DNA of 64,000 nt from Aliiroseovarius zhejiangensis (GTDB lineage Bacteria > Pseudomonadota > Alphaproteobacteria > Rhodobacterales > Rhodobacteraceae): contig NZ_BNCH01000001.1 of the NCBI RefSeq assembly GCF_014656375.1, positions 806,001 through 870,000 of the forward strand, in the 5' to 3' direction. The notes under the pieces are model-generated. The model was not told the origin of the DNA. It saw only the letters and a list, made by a program, of their open reading frames with translations, and did no database searches. This document shows, piece by piece, positions 28,290 through 37,231 of this stretch. Numbering within the stretch: position 1 is the first letter of the stretch; every line of letters begins with the position of its first letter. The translations under genes and the position numbers were made by a program.

Positions 28290-28303
28290 ATTGACTCGTC
28301 AAT
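28290..28303. promoter_or_regulatory. BetI-like operator
   Basis: ATTGAC-TC-GTCAAT is a perfect 6-base inverted repeat with a 2-base centre, extended on one side to GTCAATCAAT. It lies 44 bases before the betI start and 137 before choX, in the divergent promoter region. The sequence matches the BetI box type known from other proteobacteria (ATTGATTGAC..GTCAATCAAT), so BetI can be expected to bind here. Confidence 0.75.
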
Positions 28304-28439
28304 CAATAAAAAGCAGCGTCTGTGACCAATGAAGCCGGTTTCACCCCTTCGCCCACTGCGATAGGGTTGGCACGAACGGTTCGGGACCACCCGGGCCATC
28401 GGTCGCACAGAAACCGCACCACAAAACAGGGAGCGAACC

Positions 28440-29372
28440 ATGAACCTCAAATCAACACTTTCCGCCATCGCATTGTCCGCCGTGGCCTCGGCCGCATTTG
28501 CGCAAGAGGGCTGCAACGAAGTCGTGTTCTCGGACGTGGGCTGGACGGACATCACCGCCACCACCGCCGCCACCACCGTTGTGCTGGGGGCGCTTGGATA
28601 TGACACTGATATCAAGGTGTTGTCGGTGCCGGTCACCTATACCTCGATGGCCGAAGGCGATATTGACGTGTTCCTTGGCAACTGGATGCCCACAATGGAG
28701 GCCGACATCGCCCCCTATCGCAAAGCAGGGACCGTCGACACCGTCCGCATGAACCTTGACGGGGCCAAATACACCTTGGCCGTGAACAAGGCGGCAATGG
28801 ATCTGGGCATCAAGGATTTCGCAGACATCGCGGCGCACAAGGACGCGCTTGAGGGGAAGATTTATGGTATCGAGCCGGGCAATGACGGCAACCGCCTGAT
28901 CCAGTCGATGATCGACGACAACGCGTTTGATCTGCAAGGGTTCGAGGTCGTCGAAAGCTCGGAACAAGGGATGCTGGCGCAGGTCGCGCGGGCCGACAAG
29001 AAGGGCGAACCGGTGGTGTTCCTTGGCTGGGAACCGCACCCGATGAATGCCAATTTCGACATGGGTTACCTGACCGGTGGCGATGACTTCTTCGGCCCCA
29101 ATCTGGGTGGCGCACAGGTCATGACCAATACCCGCAAGGGCTATGTTGAAGAATGCCCGAATGTCGGCAAGTTTCTGCAAAATCTCGAATTTTCGCTGGC
29201 CATGGAGAACGAGATCATGGGCGCGATCCTGAATGATGGCGAAACCCCCGCAGATGCAGCCAGCGCGTGGCTGAAGGCCAATCCGGATGCGTTCATGGCC
29301 TGGCTGGACGGTGTCACCACAGTTGATGGCGGTGACAGCGTTGCCGCCGTAAAAGGCGCATTGGGTCTTTGA
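28440..29372 (+). CDS. choX: Choline ABC transporter, periplasmic binding protein
   Basis: A 310-residue periplasmic binding protein of the choline/glycine-betaine (OpuAC/ChoX) family. A Sec signal peptide of about 21 residues ends in AAFAQ. The mature protein shows GWTDITATTAATTVVL, EGDIDVFLGNWMPTMEA and the later FLGWEPHPMNANFDM, which hold the aromatic residues forming the quaternary-ammonium cage. It begins the choXWV operon, divergent from betI, and is separated from choW by a hairpin. The run of Thr/Ala codons near 28555-28580 is coding low complexity only. Confidence 0.93.
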   Translation: MNLKSTLSAIALSAVASAAFAQEGCNEVVFSDVGWTDITATTAATTVVLGALGYDTDIKVLSVPVTYTSMAEGDIDVFLGNWMPTMEADIAPYRKAGTVDTVRMNLDGAKYTLAVNKAAMDLGIKDFADIAAHKDALEGKIYGIEPGNDGNRLIQSMIDDNAFDLQGFEVVESSEQGMLAQVARADKKGEPVVFLGWEPHPMNANFDMGYLTGGDDFFGPNLGGAQVMTNTRKGYVEECPNVGKFLQNLEFSLAMENEIMGAILNDGETPADAASAWLKANPDAFMAWLDGVTTVDGGDSVAAVKGALGL

Positions 29373-29390
29373 TCTGAGCTAAACGAACAG

Positions 29391-29420
29391 ACACGCCGGG
29401 GCACGCTCCGGCGTGTTTCT
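29391..29420 (+). terminator. Intra-operon hairpin between choX and choW
   Basis: ACACGCCGG (29391-29399) pairs with CCGGCGTGT (29408-29416), followed by TTCTTT. A partial terminator at this place would keep binding-protein mRNA more abundant than permease mRNA, as in many ABC import operons. Confidence 0.65.
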
Positions 29421-29451
29421 TTGACCTTCCCTTTTTTCAACAAGGCAAAGC

Positions 29452-30282
29452 ATGGACTGGCTGACCGACACGAAGATCCCCGTGGGCAAGACCGCCAAGC
29501 AACTGTTTGACTGGCTTCAGGAAACCGGGGAGCCGTTTTTTGACTGGCTCAGCTGGCTGATGGAGCTTCTGATCGACGCCATCCTATGGGTTCTGCAAAC
29601 TCCACACCCCCTTCTTGTGGTCGCGGCCTTCGTGGCCATCACATGGATTTTGCAGCGCAACTGGAAAACCTGCGCGCTGGTGTTCTTTGGGTTCCTGTTC
29701 ATCCTGAACCAGGGGTATTGGGAGGAAACGACCGAAAGCCTGACGCTGGTCCTGTCGGCCTGCGTGGTCTGCATGGCCGTCGGCATGCCGATCGGGATCG
29801 CTGCCGCCCACCGCCCGCGGTTATTCCGTGCCATGCGCCCGGTTTTGGATCTGATGCAAACCCTGCCCACCTTCGTGTACCTGATCCCGGCCATCGTGTT
29901 CTTTGGTATCGGCATGGTGCCGGGCCTGATCGCCACCGTGATCTTCGTGCTGCCCGCGCCCATTCGCCTGACCCATCTGGGGGTCAGTTCCACCCCGCCG
30001 GCCCTTCTGGAAGCCGCACAGGCCTTTGGTGCCACCCCGCGCCAGACCTTGTGGAAGGTCGAACTGCCCTATGCGCTGCCGCAAATCATGACCGGGCTGA
30101 ACCAGACCATCATGCTGTCCTTGTCGATGGTGGTCATCGCGGCGCTTGTCGGTGCGGATGGTCTTGGCGTCCCGGTCGTGCGGGCGCTCAATCAGGTGAA
30201 CACCGCCCTTGGCTTTGAAAGTGGCTTCATCATCGTGGTCGTCGCCATCATGCTTGACCGAATCCTGCGCGTGGAACGCTGA
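29452..30282 (+). CDS. choW: Choline ABC transporter, permease
   Basis: A 276-residue inner-membrane permease of the ProW/OpuAB type with about six helices from residue 45 on. It contains the EAA-like cytoplasmic loop LLEAAQAFGATPRQTLWKVELPYALPQI, the ATPase contact, and MSLSMVVIAALVGADGLGVPVVRALNQV near the end, both characteristic of betaine/choline permeases. An amphipathic N-terminal region with several Trp residues (FDWLQETGEPFFDWLSWL) precedes the helices. It is followed one base later by choV. Confidence 0.92.
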   Translation: MDWLTDTKIPVGKTAKQLFDWLQETGEPFFDWLSWLMELLIDAILWVLQTPHPLLVVAAFVAITWILQRNWKTCALVFFGFLFILNQGYWEETTESLTLVLSACVVCMAVGMPIGIAAAHRPRLFRAMRPVLDLMQTLPTFVYLIPAIVFFGIGMVPGLIATVIFVLPAPIRLTHLGVSSTPPALLEAAQAFGATPRQTLWKVELPYALPQIMTGLNQTIMLSLSMVVIAALVGADGLGVPVVRALNQVNTALGFESGFIIVVVAIMLDRILRVER

Positions 30283-30283
30283 C

Positions 30284-31342
30284 ATGACACAGACACCCAA
30301 TCCCATCGACTCTACCGGAGTTGCCGTCAAGTTCGACAATGTCTCGATCGTGTTCGGACAAACGCCGGAAAAGGCCCTGCCCCTGATGGACCAAGGCATG
30401 ACCCGCGCCGAGGTGCAGGAAGCCACAGGCCAGGTGCTGGGTGTCCATGATTGCTCGCTGACCGTGCAGGAGGGCGAAATCCTGGTGCTTATGGGGCTGT
30501 CCGGGTCCGGCAAATCCACCCTGCTGCGTGCCGTGAACGGGTTGAACCCGGTCGTGCGGGGTGCGGCCCATGTCTGCGACGGAAACGTGCTGGTGGATGT
30601 GACCCATGCCGACAAGAACACCCTGCGCCGCATCCGTGCGCGCCGCGTGGCGATGGTGTTTCAGCAATTCGGCCTGCTGCCCTGGCGCACGGTGCGCCAG
30701 AATGTCGGACTGGGGCTGGAGCTTGACGGTGTCTCTGCCGCCGACCGCAAAGACCGGGTCGATGCGCAATTGGCGCTTGTCGGTCTGTCCGACTGGGCGG
30801 ACCGCAAGGTGGGCGATCTGTCCGGTGGGATGCAGCAACGTGTCGGGCTGGCGCGTGCCTTTGTCACCGAAGCCCCGATCCTTCTGATGGACGAGCCGTT
30901 TTCTGCACTGGATCCGTTGATCCGCACCCGGCTTCAGGATGAACTGCTGGAACTGCAACAAACTTTGCGCCGCACCATCATCTTTGTCAGCCACGACCTG
31001 GACGAGGCGTTCAAGCTTGGCGACAGGATCGCCATTATGGAAGGCGGGCGGATCGTGCAATGCGGCACGCCACGTGACATTTTCACCCAGCCCGCCAATG
31101 ACTATGTGGCGGATTTCGTGGCGCACATGAACCCGTTGGGCGTTCTGACTGCGCGCGATGTCATGACGGATGATATTTGCACCGCCCCTGTCAGTGTCGA
31201 TGTACGCGACCGCGTGGCAAAGGTGATGACCGCACTGAACGGTCAGGCGGAACTGTCCGTCACCGAGCGCGGCATACCCGTCGGGCGGATCACGTCGGAC
31301 GATGTGATGAAGCGCCTTCTTAACCCGCGCGGCGACGCCTGA
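30284..31342 (+). CDS. choV: Choline ABC transporter, ATP-binding protein
   Basis: A 352-residue ATPase of the ProV/OpuAA family. Walker A is GLSGSGKSTLLRA, the ABC signature LSGGMQQRVGLARAF, and Walker B ILLMDEPFSALDP, followed by the switch His in FVSHDLDE. The last 75 residues hold a CBS-like segment (LTARDVMTDDICTAPVSV), the osmosensory or regulatory domain of this family, here as a short single-domain form. The ATG at 30284 follows the choW stop by one base; the frame is open further upstream inside choW. With choX and choW it completes a choline importer. Confidence 0.94.
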   Translation: MTQTPNPIDSTGVAVKFDNVSIVFGQTPEKALPLMDQGMTRAEVQEATGQVLGVHDCSLTVQEGEILVLMGLSGSGKSTLLRAVNGLNPVVRGAAHVCDGNVLVDVTHADKNTLRRIRARRVAMVFQQFGLLPWRTVRQNVGLGLELDGVSAADRKDRVDAQLALVGLSDWADRKVGDLSGGMQQRVGLARAFVTEAPILLMDEPFSALDPLIRTRLQDELLELQQTLRRTIIFVSHDLDEAFKLGDRIAIMEGGRIVQCGTPRDIFTQPANDYVADFVAHMNPLGVLTARDVMTDDICTAPVSVDVRDRVAKVMTALNGQAELSVTERGIPVGRITSDDVMKRLLNPRGDA

Positions 31343-31354
31343 GCCGGCCCTGCC

Positions 31355-31831
31355 TTACGTGCCCGACAGGCAATAGCGTCGCGTGGGGGTCTTTCCGACC
31401 GCCTTGCGCGGGCAGGCCCCGTCAGGCAAGGCACCTACACTGACTTTGCCCGGTGTCGGCACCGCGACAATCTCGTGCGCCCACCCAAAGGGCCGCGCCT
31501 GAAGGGTCCAGCCAGACAGGATGGGCCTGCCATCTGTTGCGGCCACCGCCAGATGGTGATCGTCCGGAGACATCAACAGCCAGTAGCTGCGCCCACGAAA
31601 TTTCGAGTGCACCTGCCCGACTTTCATCCAGACACCGTCGCCTGCCGGTTTTGAGCAGACCTCGGCCCGCGTAATCGCGCGCTCAGCGCCCTGTTCACCC
31701 GACACGGGCTGCCACCCGATCACCCGGTCACAGAAGGTCACATCACCGGCGGGCGTTTCGGTTTTGCTGCCTTGGCAACCCGCCAGACCGATGGATGCGA
31801 TGACAGCTGAGACCACGAGTGTTCGACGCAT
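31355..31831 (-). CDS. Lipoprotein of unknown function
   Basis: A 158-residue protein with a signal peptide ending in the lipobox GLAGC (Cys19). The mature domain has five more Cys (CDRVIG, CSKP, CPRK and CLSG among them), many strands and no motif I recognise; paired Cys suggest disulphides in the periplasm. The start at 31831 places the signal correctly; a start 7 codons upstream (MFNWRAN) would disturb it less plausibly. It stands alone, convergent with choV and on the same strand as polA, 106 bases after the polA start region ends downstream of it. Confidence 0.65.
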   Translation of the reverse strand: MRRTLVVSAVIASIGLAGCQGSKTETPAGDVTFCDRVIGWQPVSGEQGAERAITRAEVCSKPAGDGVWMKVGQVHSKFRGRSYWLLMSPDDHHLAVAATDGRPILSGWTLQARPFGWAHEIVAVPTPGKVSVGALPDGACPRKAVGKTPTRRYCLSGT

Positions 31832-31941
31832 GTTGGCCCTCCAGTTGAACATCGAAACCCTAGCGCAGTTGCAGGGCGGGTCAAGCACCGTCAGACAGGC
31901 CGGGCGCTGCCCCGCTTACCGCGCCAATCGCGGGGGATGGG

Positions 31942-34737
31942 TCAGTGCGCTTCGGCCCAGTTCAGGCCGACGCCTGCATCGACAATCAGCGGCAGGTCCA
32001 GTTTCACCACCGGTTCCGCCGCTCCTTCCATGACGCCCTTCACGACGCCGATCACCTCGTCCACTGCGCCCTCGTCCACCTCGAAAATCAACTCGTCATG
32101 CACCTGTAACAGCATCTTTGCGGGCAGTTTGGCGATGGCATCGGGCATCCGGATCATGGCACGGCGGATGATGTCGGCGGCAGTGCCCTGAATGGGCGCG
32201 TTGATCGCCGCGCGTTTGGCAAAGCCTGCATGGGGGCCTTTGGCGTCGATGTCGGGCGTGTGTATCTGACGACCGAACAGGGTTTCGACCCGCTTGTGGT
32301 CCTTGGCAAACGCCACGGTGTCGTCCATGTATTTGCGAATGCCTGGGAAGCGTTCGAAATAGCGGTCGATGAAGCCCTGCGCCTCGGTGCGTGGGATCCG
32401 CAGATTGCGGGCCAGACCGAAGCCGGAAATGCCGTAGATCACCCCGAAATTGATCGCCTTTGCCTTGCGGCGGATGTCGGGCGTCATCTGGTCCATGGGA
32501 ACATCGAACATCTCGGACGCGGTCATGGCGTGAATGTCCTGCCCATCGCGGAACGCCTGTTTCAGCGCGTCAATTCCCGCAACATGGGCCAGGATGCGCA
32601 GTTCGATCTGGCTGTAATCCAGACTGATGAGCCGGGTGCCCTCGGGCGCGACGAAGGCTTCGCGAATACGGCGCCCTTCTTCCGAGCGGACCGGGATATT
32701 CTGCAAGTTCGGATCGGTCGAGGCCAGACGCCCCGTGTTTGCCCCGGCAATCGAATACGACGTGTGCACCCGCCCGGTTTCCGGGTGAATGTGATCCTGC
32801 AACGCGTCCGTATAGGTCGATTTCAGCTTCTGGAGCTGACGATAATCCAGTACGCGGGCGGCGAAATCGTGTTCGGTGGCCAGATCAGCCAAAACATCGG
32901 CTGGGGTCGACCACTGGCCGGACTTCGTGCGCTTGCCGCCTTCAAGCCCCATCTGATCAAACAGGATTTCCCCGACCTGCGCCGGGCTTTGGACGTTGAA
33001 CTCCTTGCCCGCAATCTCGTAAAGCTCGGCTTCGTAGCCGGCCATTTTCTGCGCAAAGGCATTGGACATGCGCGACAGGACGTCACGATCGACCTTGATG
33101 CCCGTCATTTCCATCTGCGCCAGCACAGGCACCAATGGGCGTTCGAGCCGCTCATAGACCCGCGTGACCTTGGCGCTGTGCAGGCGGGGTTTCAGAGTGT
33201 GCCACAAACGCAGCGTGATGTCGGCATCTTCGGCGGCATATTTCACGGCGTCTTCAACCGGCACACGATCAAAGGTAATGGCCGTCTTGCCCGTGCCCAA
33301 GAGCGATTTGATCGAGATCGGCGTGTGCCCCAGATAGCGATCCGACAGCGTGTCCATGCCGTGATTGTGAAGCCCCGCATTCTGCGCATAGGACATCAGC
33401 ATCGTGTCATCAATCGGCGCGATATCAACGCCATAGCGCGCCAGGATCTTGGCGTCATATTTCATATTCTGGCCGATTTTCAGGATTGCGGGATCTTCAA
33501 GCACGGGCTTCAGAAGGGCAAGCACATCGTCCAGCGGCATTTGCCCGTCGGCCAGATCGTCGCTGCCGAACAGATCATCCGTCTGGCTGGTCTTGTGGGC
33601 CAGCGGGATATAGCACGCCTGCCCCGGCTCGACCGCCAACGAGATGCCGACAAGATCGGCCCGCATCTCGTCCAGACCCGTGGTTTCAGTATCAAAGGCC
33701 ACATATCCGCGCCCGTTGATCCGGTCGATCCACGCCTTGAGCGCGGTGGAATCCTTGACCCATTCATAGGTGTCAGGCTGAATTTCGGGCATTTCGGGGC
33801 CATCCGTCCCCCCGCTTTCGGGTTCCGCCACCTTGATCTCGGGCGCGTCCATCCCAAGCTTCTTGGCGACGCGATTGGTCAGGGTCCGGAACTCCATTTC
33901 TGCCAGGAATGTCAGCAACGTTTCCGGATCGGGGTCTTTCAGTTCCAGCTCATCGAATGAAAGATCCATGTCCATGTCATCGTCCAGACGCACCAGATCA
34001 CGACTGATGCGGATCTGCTCCACATTGTCGATCAGGGTCTGCCGCCGCTTGGGCTGCTTGATCTCACCGGCGCGCTCCAGAAGCGTATCCAGATCGCCGT
34101 ATTCGTTGATCAACAAAGCTGCCGTCTTTATACCGATGCCCGGCGCGCCCGGCACGTTGTCGACACTGTCGCCTGCCAACGCCTGCACATCCACGACGCG
34201 GTCCGGGCCGACGCCGAATTTTTCTTCGACCCCTTCGACGCCGATCCGCTTGTTCTTCATCGGGTCCAGCATTTCGATCCCGCCCCCGACAAGCTGCATC
34301 AGATCCTTGTCCGAGGACAGGATGGTGACCCGTGCGCCCGCCTTGTCGGCGCGTTTGGCCAGGGTGGCGATGATGTCGTCTGCTTCAAACCCCTCTTTCT
34401 CGATGCAGCAGATATTGAAGGCGCGGGTCGCATCGCGGGTCAGTGGAAACTGCGGCACAAGGTCTTCGGGCGCCGGGGGACGGTTGGCCTTGTAAAGCGG
34501 ATACATATCGTTGCGAAAGCTCTTGCCCGAGTAATCGAAAACCACTGCGACATGGGTCGGCGCATCGGGGCCGGTATTGTCTTCGATGAACTTGAACAGC
34601 ATGTTGCAAAACCCGGCAACCGCCCCGATGGGCAGCCCGTCGGATTTGCGCGTCAACGGCGGCAGCGCGTGATACGCCCGGAAGATAAAGGCCGACCCAT
34701 CGACCAGATGCAGATGACACCCTTTTCCGAAGCTCAT
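31942..34737 (-). CDS. polA: DNA polymerase I
   Basis: A 931-residue family A polymerase for Okazaki-fragment processing and repair. All three domains are present: 5'-3' exonuclease (about 1-310, LHLVDGSAFIFRAYHALPP), 3'-5' proofreading exonuclease (about 335-530, starting AFDTETTGLDEM with intact acidic residues) and polymerase (about 550-931) with motif A LDYSQIELRILAHVAG, motif B RRKAKAINFGVIYGIS and motif C QVHDELIFEV. The start at 34737 has GAACCGAGGG-like sequence upstream and gives the family N-terminus. It is monocistronic, with a terminator of the preceding gene just upstream. Confidence 0.97.
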   Translation of the reverse strand: MSFGKGCHLHLVDGSAFIFRAYHALPPLTRKSDGLPIGAVAGFCNMLFKFIEDNTGPDAPTHVAVVFDYSGKSFRNDMYPLYKANRPPAPEDLVPQFPLTRDATRAFNICCIEKEGFEADDIIATLAKRADKAGARVTILSSDKDLMQLVGGGIEMLDPMKNKRIGVEGVEEKFGVGPDRVVDVQALAGDSVDNVPGAPGIGIKTAALLINEYGDLDTLLERAGEIKQPKRRQTLIDNVEQIRISRDLVRLDDDMDMDLSFDELELKDPDPETLLTFLAEMEFRTLTNRVAKKLGMDAPEIKVAEPESGGTDGPEMPEIQPDTYEWVKDSTALKAWIDRINGRGYVAFDTETTGLDEMRADLVGISLAVEPGQACYIPLAHKTSQTDDLFGSDDLADGQMPLDDVLALLKPVLEDPAILKIGQNMKYDAKILARYGVDIAPIDDTMLMSYAQNAGLHNHGMDTLSDRYLGHTPISIKSLLGTGKTAITFDRVPVEDAVKYAAEDADITLRLWHTLKPRLHSAKVTRVYERLERPLVPVLAQMEMTGIKVDRDVLSRMSNAFAQKMAGYEAELYEIAGKEFNVQSPAQVGEILFDQMGLEGGKRTKSGQWSTPADVLADLATEHDFAARVLDYRQLQKLKSTYTDALQDHIHPETGRVHTSYSIAGANTGRLASTDPNLQNIPVRSEEGRRIREAFVAPEGTRLISLDYSQIELRILAHVAGIDALKQAFRDGQDIHAMTASEMFDVPMDQMTPDIRRKAKAINFGVIYGISGFGLARNLRIPRTEAQGFIDRYFERFPGIRKYMDDTVAFAKDHKRVETLFGRQIHTPDIDAKGPHAGFAKRAAINAPIQGTAADIIRRAMIRMPDAIAKLPAKMLLQVHDELIFEVDEGAVDEVIGVVKGVMEGAAEPVVKLDLPLIVDAGVGLNWAEAH

Positions 34738-34773
34738 CGAACCCTCGCTTTCTTTGCCCTGCGCCTTGGGACG

Positions 34774-34804
34774 CAAAAGGCCGCGTGGCGTCTGCCCGCG
34801 GCCT
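34774..34804 (-). terminator. Terminator of the zinc-finger gene
   Basis: On the minus strand AGGCCGCG (34804-34797) pairs with CGCGGCCT (34785-34778), followed by TTTG. It lies between the zinc-finger gene stop (34830) and polA, so polA should have its own promoter close to 34740-34775. Confidence 0.6.
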
Positions 34805-34829
34805 GTCTTTTCTGACCCGATGACAGCGT

Positions 34830-35012
34830 TTACGCTGCCTTGTCCGCATGATCCCTGTGCACGTATTTGCAATCGCAATACGGGCATTCGACCCAGCCGT
34901 GCTCCTGCGGAATCTGCAAGTAAACGCGCGGATGGCCCAGCGCGCCCTCACCGCCGTCGCAGGCGACTTTGTAGCTGTCCACAATCTTGGTTTCAGGTGG
35001 AGTCTGGGTCAT
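34830..35012 (-). CDS. CHCC-type zinc-finger protein
   Basis: A 60-residue protein of the zf-CHCC family (PF10276). Ligands are seen as C in [10 protein letters not shown] in [10 protein letters not shown] and the pair in [11 protein letters not shown]. The family includes the mitochondrial complex I subunit NDUFS6 and small alphaproteobacterial proteins whose role is poorly known. The start at 35012 gives the usual length. It precedes polA but is separated by a terminator, and follows the HIT gene by 68 bases. Confidence 0.9.
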   Translation of the reverse strand: MTQTPPETKIVDSYKVACDGGEGALGHPRVYLQIPQEHGWVECPYCDCKYVHRDHADKAA

Positions 35013-35080
35013 CCGGGACACCTCGTTCATTCGTTTCGCCGTATGATACCAGCCCCGCCACGCGCTGCAAGGCTGAACGA

Positions 35081-35467
35081 TCATTCCCCGGCGCGTTTCA
35101 GCATCCGCCCCAACATGCGCCCCCCCAGGATATGGGTATGAAAATGTGGAACCTCCTGCACGCCATGCTCGCCGGAGTTTGCAATCGTGCGATAGCCCTG
35201 CCCATCATCACCCGGTGCGATGCCCAGCGCCGCACAGACCTTGCCGATCGCGCGAGTGTAACCTGCGATTTCGGCATCCGTCGCGGCAGTCGCGAAATGG
35301 TCATGGTTCACATATGGCCCTTTGGGGATCACCAGCACATGGACCGGTGCCTGGGGCTGGATGTCGCGAAAGGCCAACGCATACTCATCCTCGTAAACCG
35401 TATCATTGGGAATCTCTCCGCGCAGGATTTTGGCAAAGATGTTCTGGTCGTCATAGGTATATGGCAT
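35081..35467 (-). CDS. HIT-family nucleotide-binding protein (HinT-like)
   Basis: A 128-residue histidine-triad hydrolase, likely acting on adenosine phosphoramidates or similar nucleotides. The catalytic triad motif is HFHTHIL, followed by GGRMLG, and the N-terminal half has [14 protein letters not shown] and the nucleotide-side [10 protein letters not shown]. It is full length for a HinT protein. It follows the glycosyltransferase gene by 33 bases on the same strand and may share its transcript. Confidence 0.93.
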   Translation of the reverse strand: MPYTYDDQNIFAKILRGEIPNDTVYEDEYALAFRDIQPQAPVHVLVIPKGPYVNHDHFATAATDAEIAGYTRAIGKVCAALGIAPGDDGQGYRTIANSGEHGVQEVPHFHTHILGGRMLGRMLKRAGE

Positions 35468-35500
35468 GTCAGCCTCCTGTGGTTCAGGTGTGGGTGGCGA

Positions 35501-37078
35501 TCAGTCGGTGAACAGGTGCCCCAGTTCTGCGATCTCTTTGGCGCGTTCCTCGGTGATCGAAAGGAACCGCGACAAGGGTATGGTGTTTTCTTCCACACTG
35601 GCAGATTCGCTGATGCGGTAATACTCGGAAAAGCCGGCATCCCGGATCTGTTCGCTTTCAAAGGCGACATCCGCCCGGATTGTCGGCAACAGCCGGTTGA
35701 TGGCATCCTGTGGCGTGTTGTCACCAGCCAGGCCCACGCGCTTGGCATGGCCCAGAAGGTAATCGTCCGAGAACTCGCAATTGATCTCCAACAGCCGTGT
35801 GGTCGAACGGTCGGCAAAGAAATCCTGCATCAGATCAAGATTGTTGGGGTCCATGCAAACGACCAGTCGATTGGTATCATGGTAATCAAACAACATCCGC
35901 ATCAATGCCCGTCGGTGCCGTGTCCGCTTGCCCATTCGGGTCTGAATACCGCCCAGATCGGGCATCGGGCAGCTTTCTTCGTCGAACAGATATTCGATCG
36001 CGGGCAGGTCGGTCACCGCGGCGATCTTCTGCGACAGGCGTTTGCCGACATGCCACTTCTTGCACACGATGATCAAAAGCTCACGATCCCGGCCCAGACT
36101 GCTTTCGGCCTCCCAGAAACGAGGGGCGAAGCGTTGACCGATCCGGCCCCGGCCGGTCAGGAATTTGAACAGGCTGCGCCCCTCGTTCGAGATCTGAAAG
36201 GTGACACCTTCGGCGGCGTAAAGATCGCCCAAGCGGCGCTTCAATTCGTGCGCTTCAGGGCTGATCTTGCGGGCAAACAGGAAATCCTGGCTGAGCAGCA
36301 AATCATAGTGATCGTTATAGAACGTCACCGGCATCCCGTAGTCGGTGAACATCAGAAAGGTCGGTGTGCGTGCGCGTATCTCGCCCTCGGGCACCAGATG
36401 GCGCACCAGAGTCTGAAAGAAGGTCTCGTCCGGGATCCAGGTGGTGCGAAAAAAACGCATCACATCGCGGCGTTTGCGAGTGAACTCAACGATCCACTCC
36501 ACCGTGCGCCGCCTCAGACACCACCACTGGCTGCCGATCATCACCTGAATATCGGACGGAATATCCCGCCTCAGCTTCAGTTTTTTCTGCAAGTTGAAAC
36601 TGGCATAGAACCGGCGTTTCTGTGTGCGTTCGTTGAAGACGTGGCGATAGATCAGCCGTTCTTCCTTCATGCCGGTCTTGATCCAGTCGCTTTCGAAGTA
36701 ATCAAAGCTTTCAATGTAATCGACATCGGCGGCATCCAGAAAATCATGGGTATATTCGGCCGATTTGATCGCCATGCAGTCGCCGGACACCATATAGAAA
36801 TGCGTGGCGCGCGGAAAATCTTCCAGCGCGGCCTCGACCGCGTTCAGGGTGGCCTGGACCAGCGACCACTCTCCCCAACCGCATTTCACGCGCTTGCGGG
36901 CAAAGGTCACGTTGGGGTTGTCGGCCAAGGCCTCGCGGATTTTCTGATAATGCGCGGGATTGGCACTGGCGTCGAAATGGATCGCCATGCAGTCGCCAAC
37001 CGCCGTCAGCCGCGTGGCCTGATTGATAATGGCGTCAGGATCCTTGTGGCACAGCAGAATGAAGGCGATTTTGGCCAT
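35501..37078 (-). CDS. GT14 family beta-1,6-N-acetylglucosaminyltransferase with DUF5927 domain
   Basis: A 525-residue protein. The N-terminal 260 residues resemble the core-2/I-branching family (GT14): IAFILLCHKDPDAI at the start, FYMVSGDCMAIKS, and the conserved SQWWCLRRRTVEWIVEF and WIPDETFFQTLV segments, where the Glu-containing motif forms the acceptor or catalytic site. The C-terminal 250 residues match what I remember as DUF5927, a domain attached to these enzymes in Rhodobacteraceae, with LLIIVCKKWHVGKRLSQKIA resembling a P-loop-like nucleotide site. It lacks a signal or helix, so it is cytoplasmic. It diverges from a sulfotransferase gene and is followed by the HIT gene. A role in surface or exported glycan synthesis is inferred. 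Confidence 0.8.
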   Translation of the reverse strand: MAKIAFILLCHKDPDAIINQATRLTAVGDCMAIHFDASANPAHYQKIREALADNPNVTFARKRVKCGWGEWSLVQATLNAVEAALEDFPRATHFYMVSGDCMAIKSAEYTHDFLDAADVDYIESFDYFESDWIKTGMKEERLIYRHVFNERTQKRRFYASFNLQKKLKLRRDIPSDIQVMIGSQWWCLRRRTVEWIVEFTRKRRDVMRFFRTTWIPDETFFQTLVRHLVPEGEIRARTPTFLMFTDYGMPVTFYNDHYDLLLSQDFLFARKISPEAHELKRRLGDLYAAEGVTFQISNEGRSLFKFLTGRGRIGQRFAPRFWEAESSLGRDRELLIIVCKKWHVGKRLSQKIAAVTDLPAIEYLFDEESCPMPDLGGIQTRMGKRTRHRRALMRMLFDYHDTNRLVVCMDPNNLDLMQDFFADRSTTRLLEINCEFSDDYLLGHAKRVGLAGDNTPQDAINRLLPTIRADVAFESEQIRDAGFSEYYRISESASVEENTIPLSRFLSITEERAKEIAELGHLFTD

Positions 37079-37231
37079 GGTGACGTCACAAAACCCTTGT
37101 CGGCGCGAAGACTGCGGCCATTGTTAGCGTGAAAGACCATTGAATAAACAGTGTTTCTTTGCTTTTTTCTGAACGGTATGGCTGTCTTTTGTTCAAACGG
37201 TCTTTGAAAGGGCCTCGGAGGTATTAAGTTC

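Noticed and set aside
28550-28580. A repeat-like run of ACC/GCC triplets
   Set aside because: It is part of choX and encodes a Thr/Ala stretch; no array structure, so not a CRISPR or regulatory repeat.
32230-33960. A 576-codon plus-strand frame inside polA
   Set aside because: Opposite strand of a well-conserved polymerase gene; the translation is Arg/His/Gln rich like other GC-artefact frames.
34754-37132. A 792-codon open frame on the plus strand opposite polA's 5' end, the HIT gene and the glycosyltransferase gene
   Set aside because: It is antisense to several genes with clear family motifs. Long antisense frames are common at this GC content and the protein has no recognisable motif.
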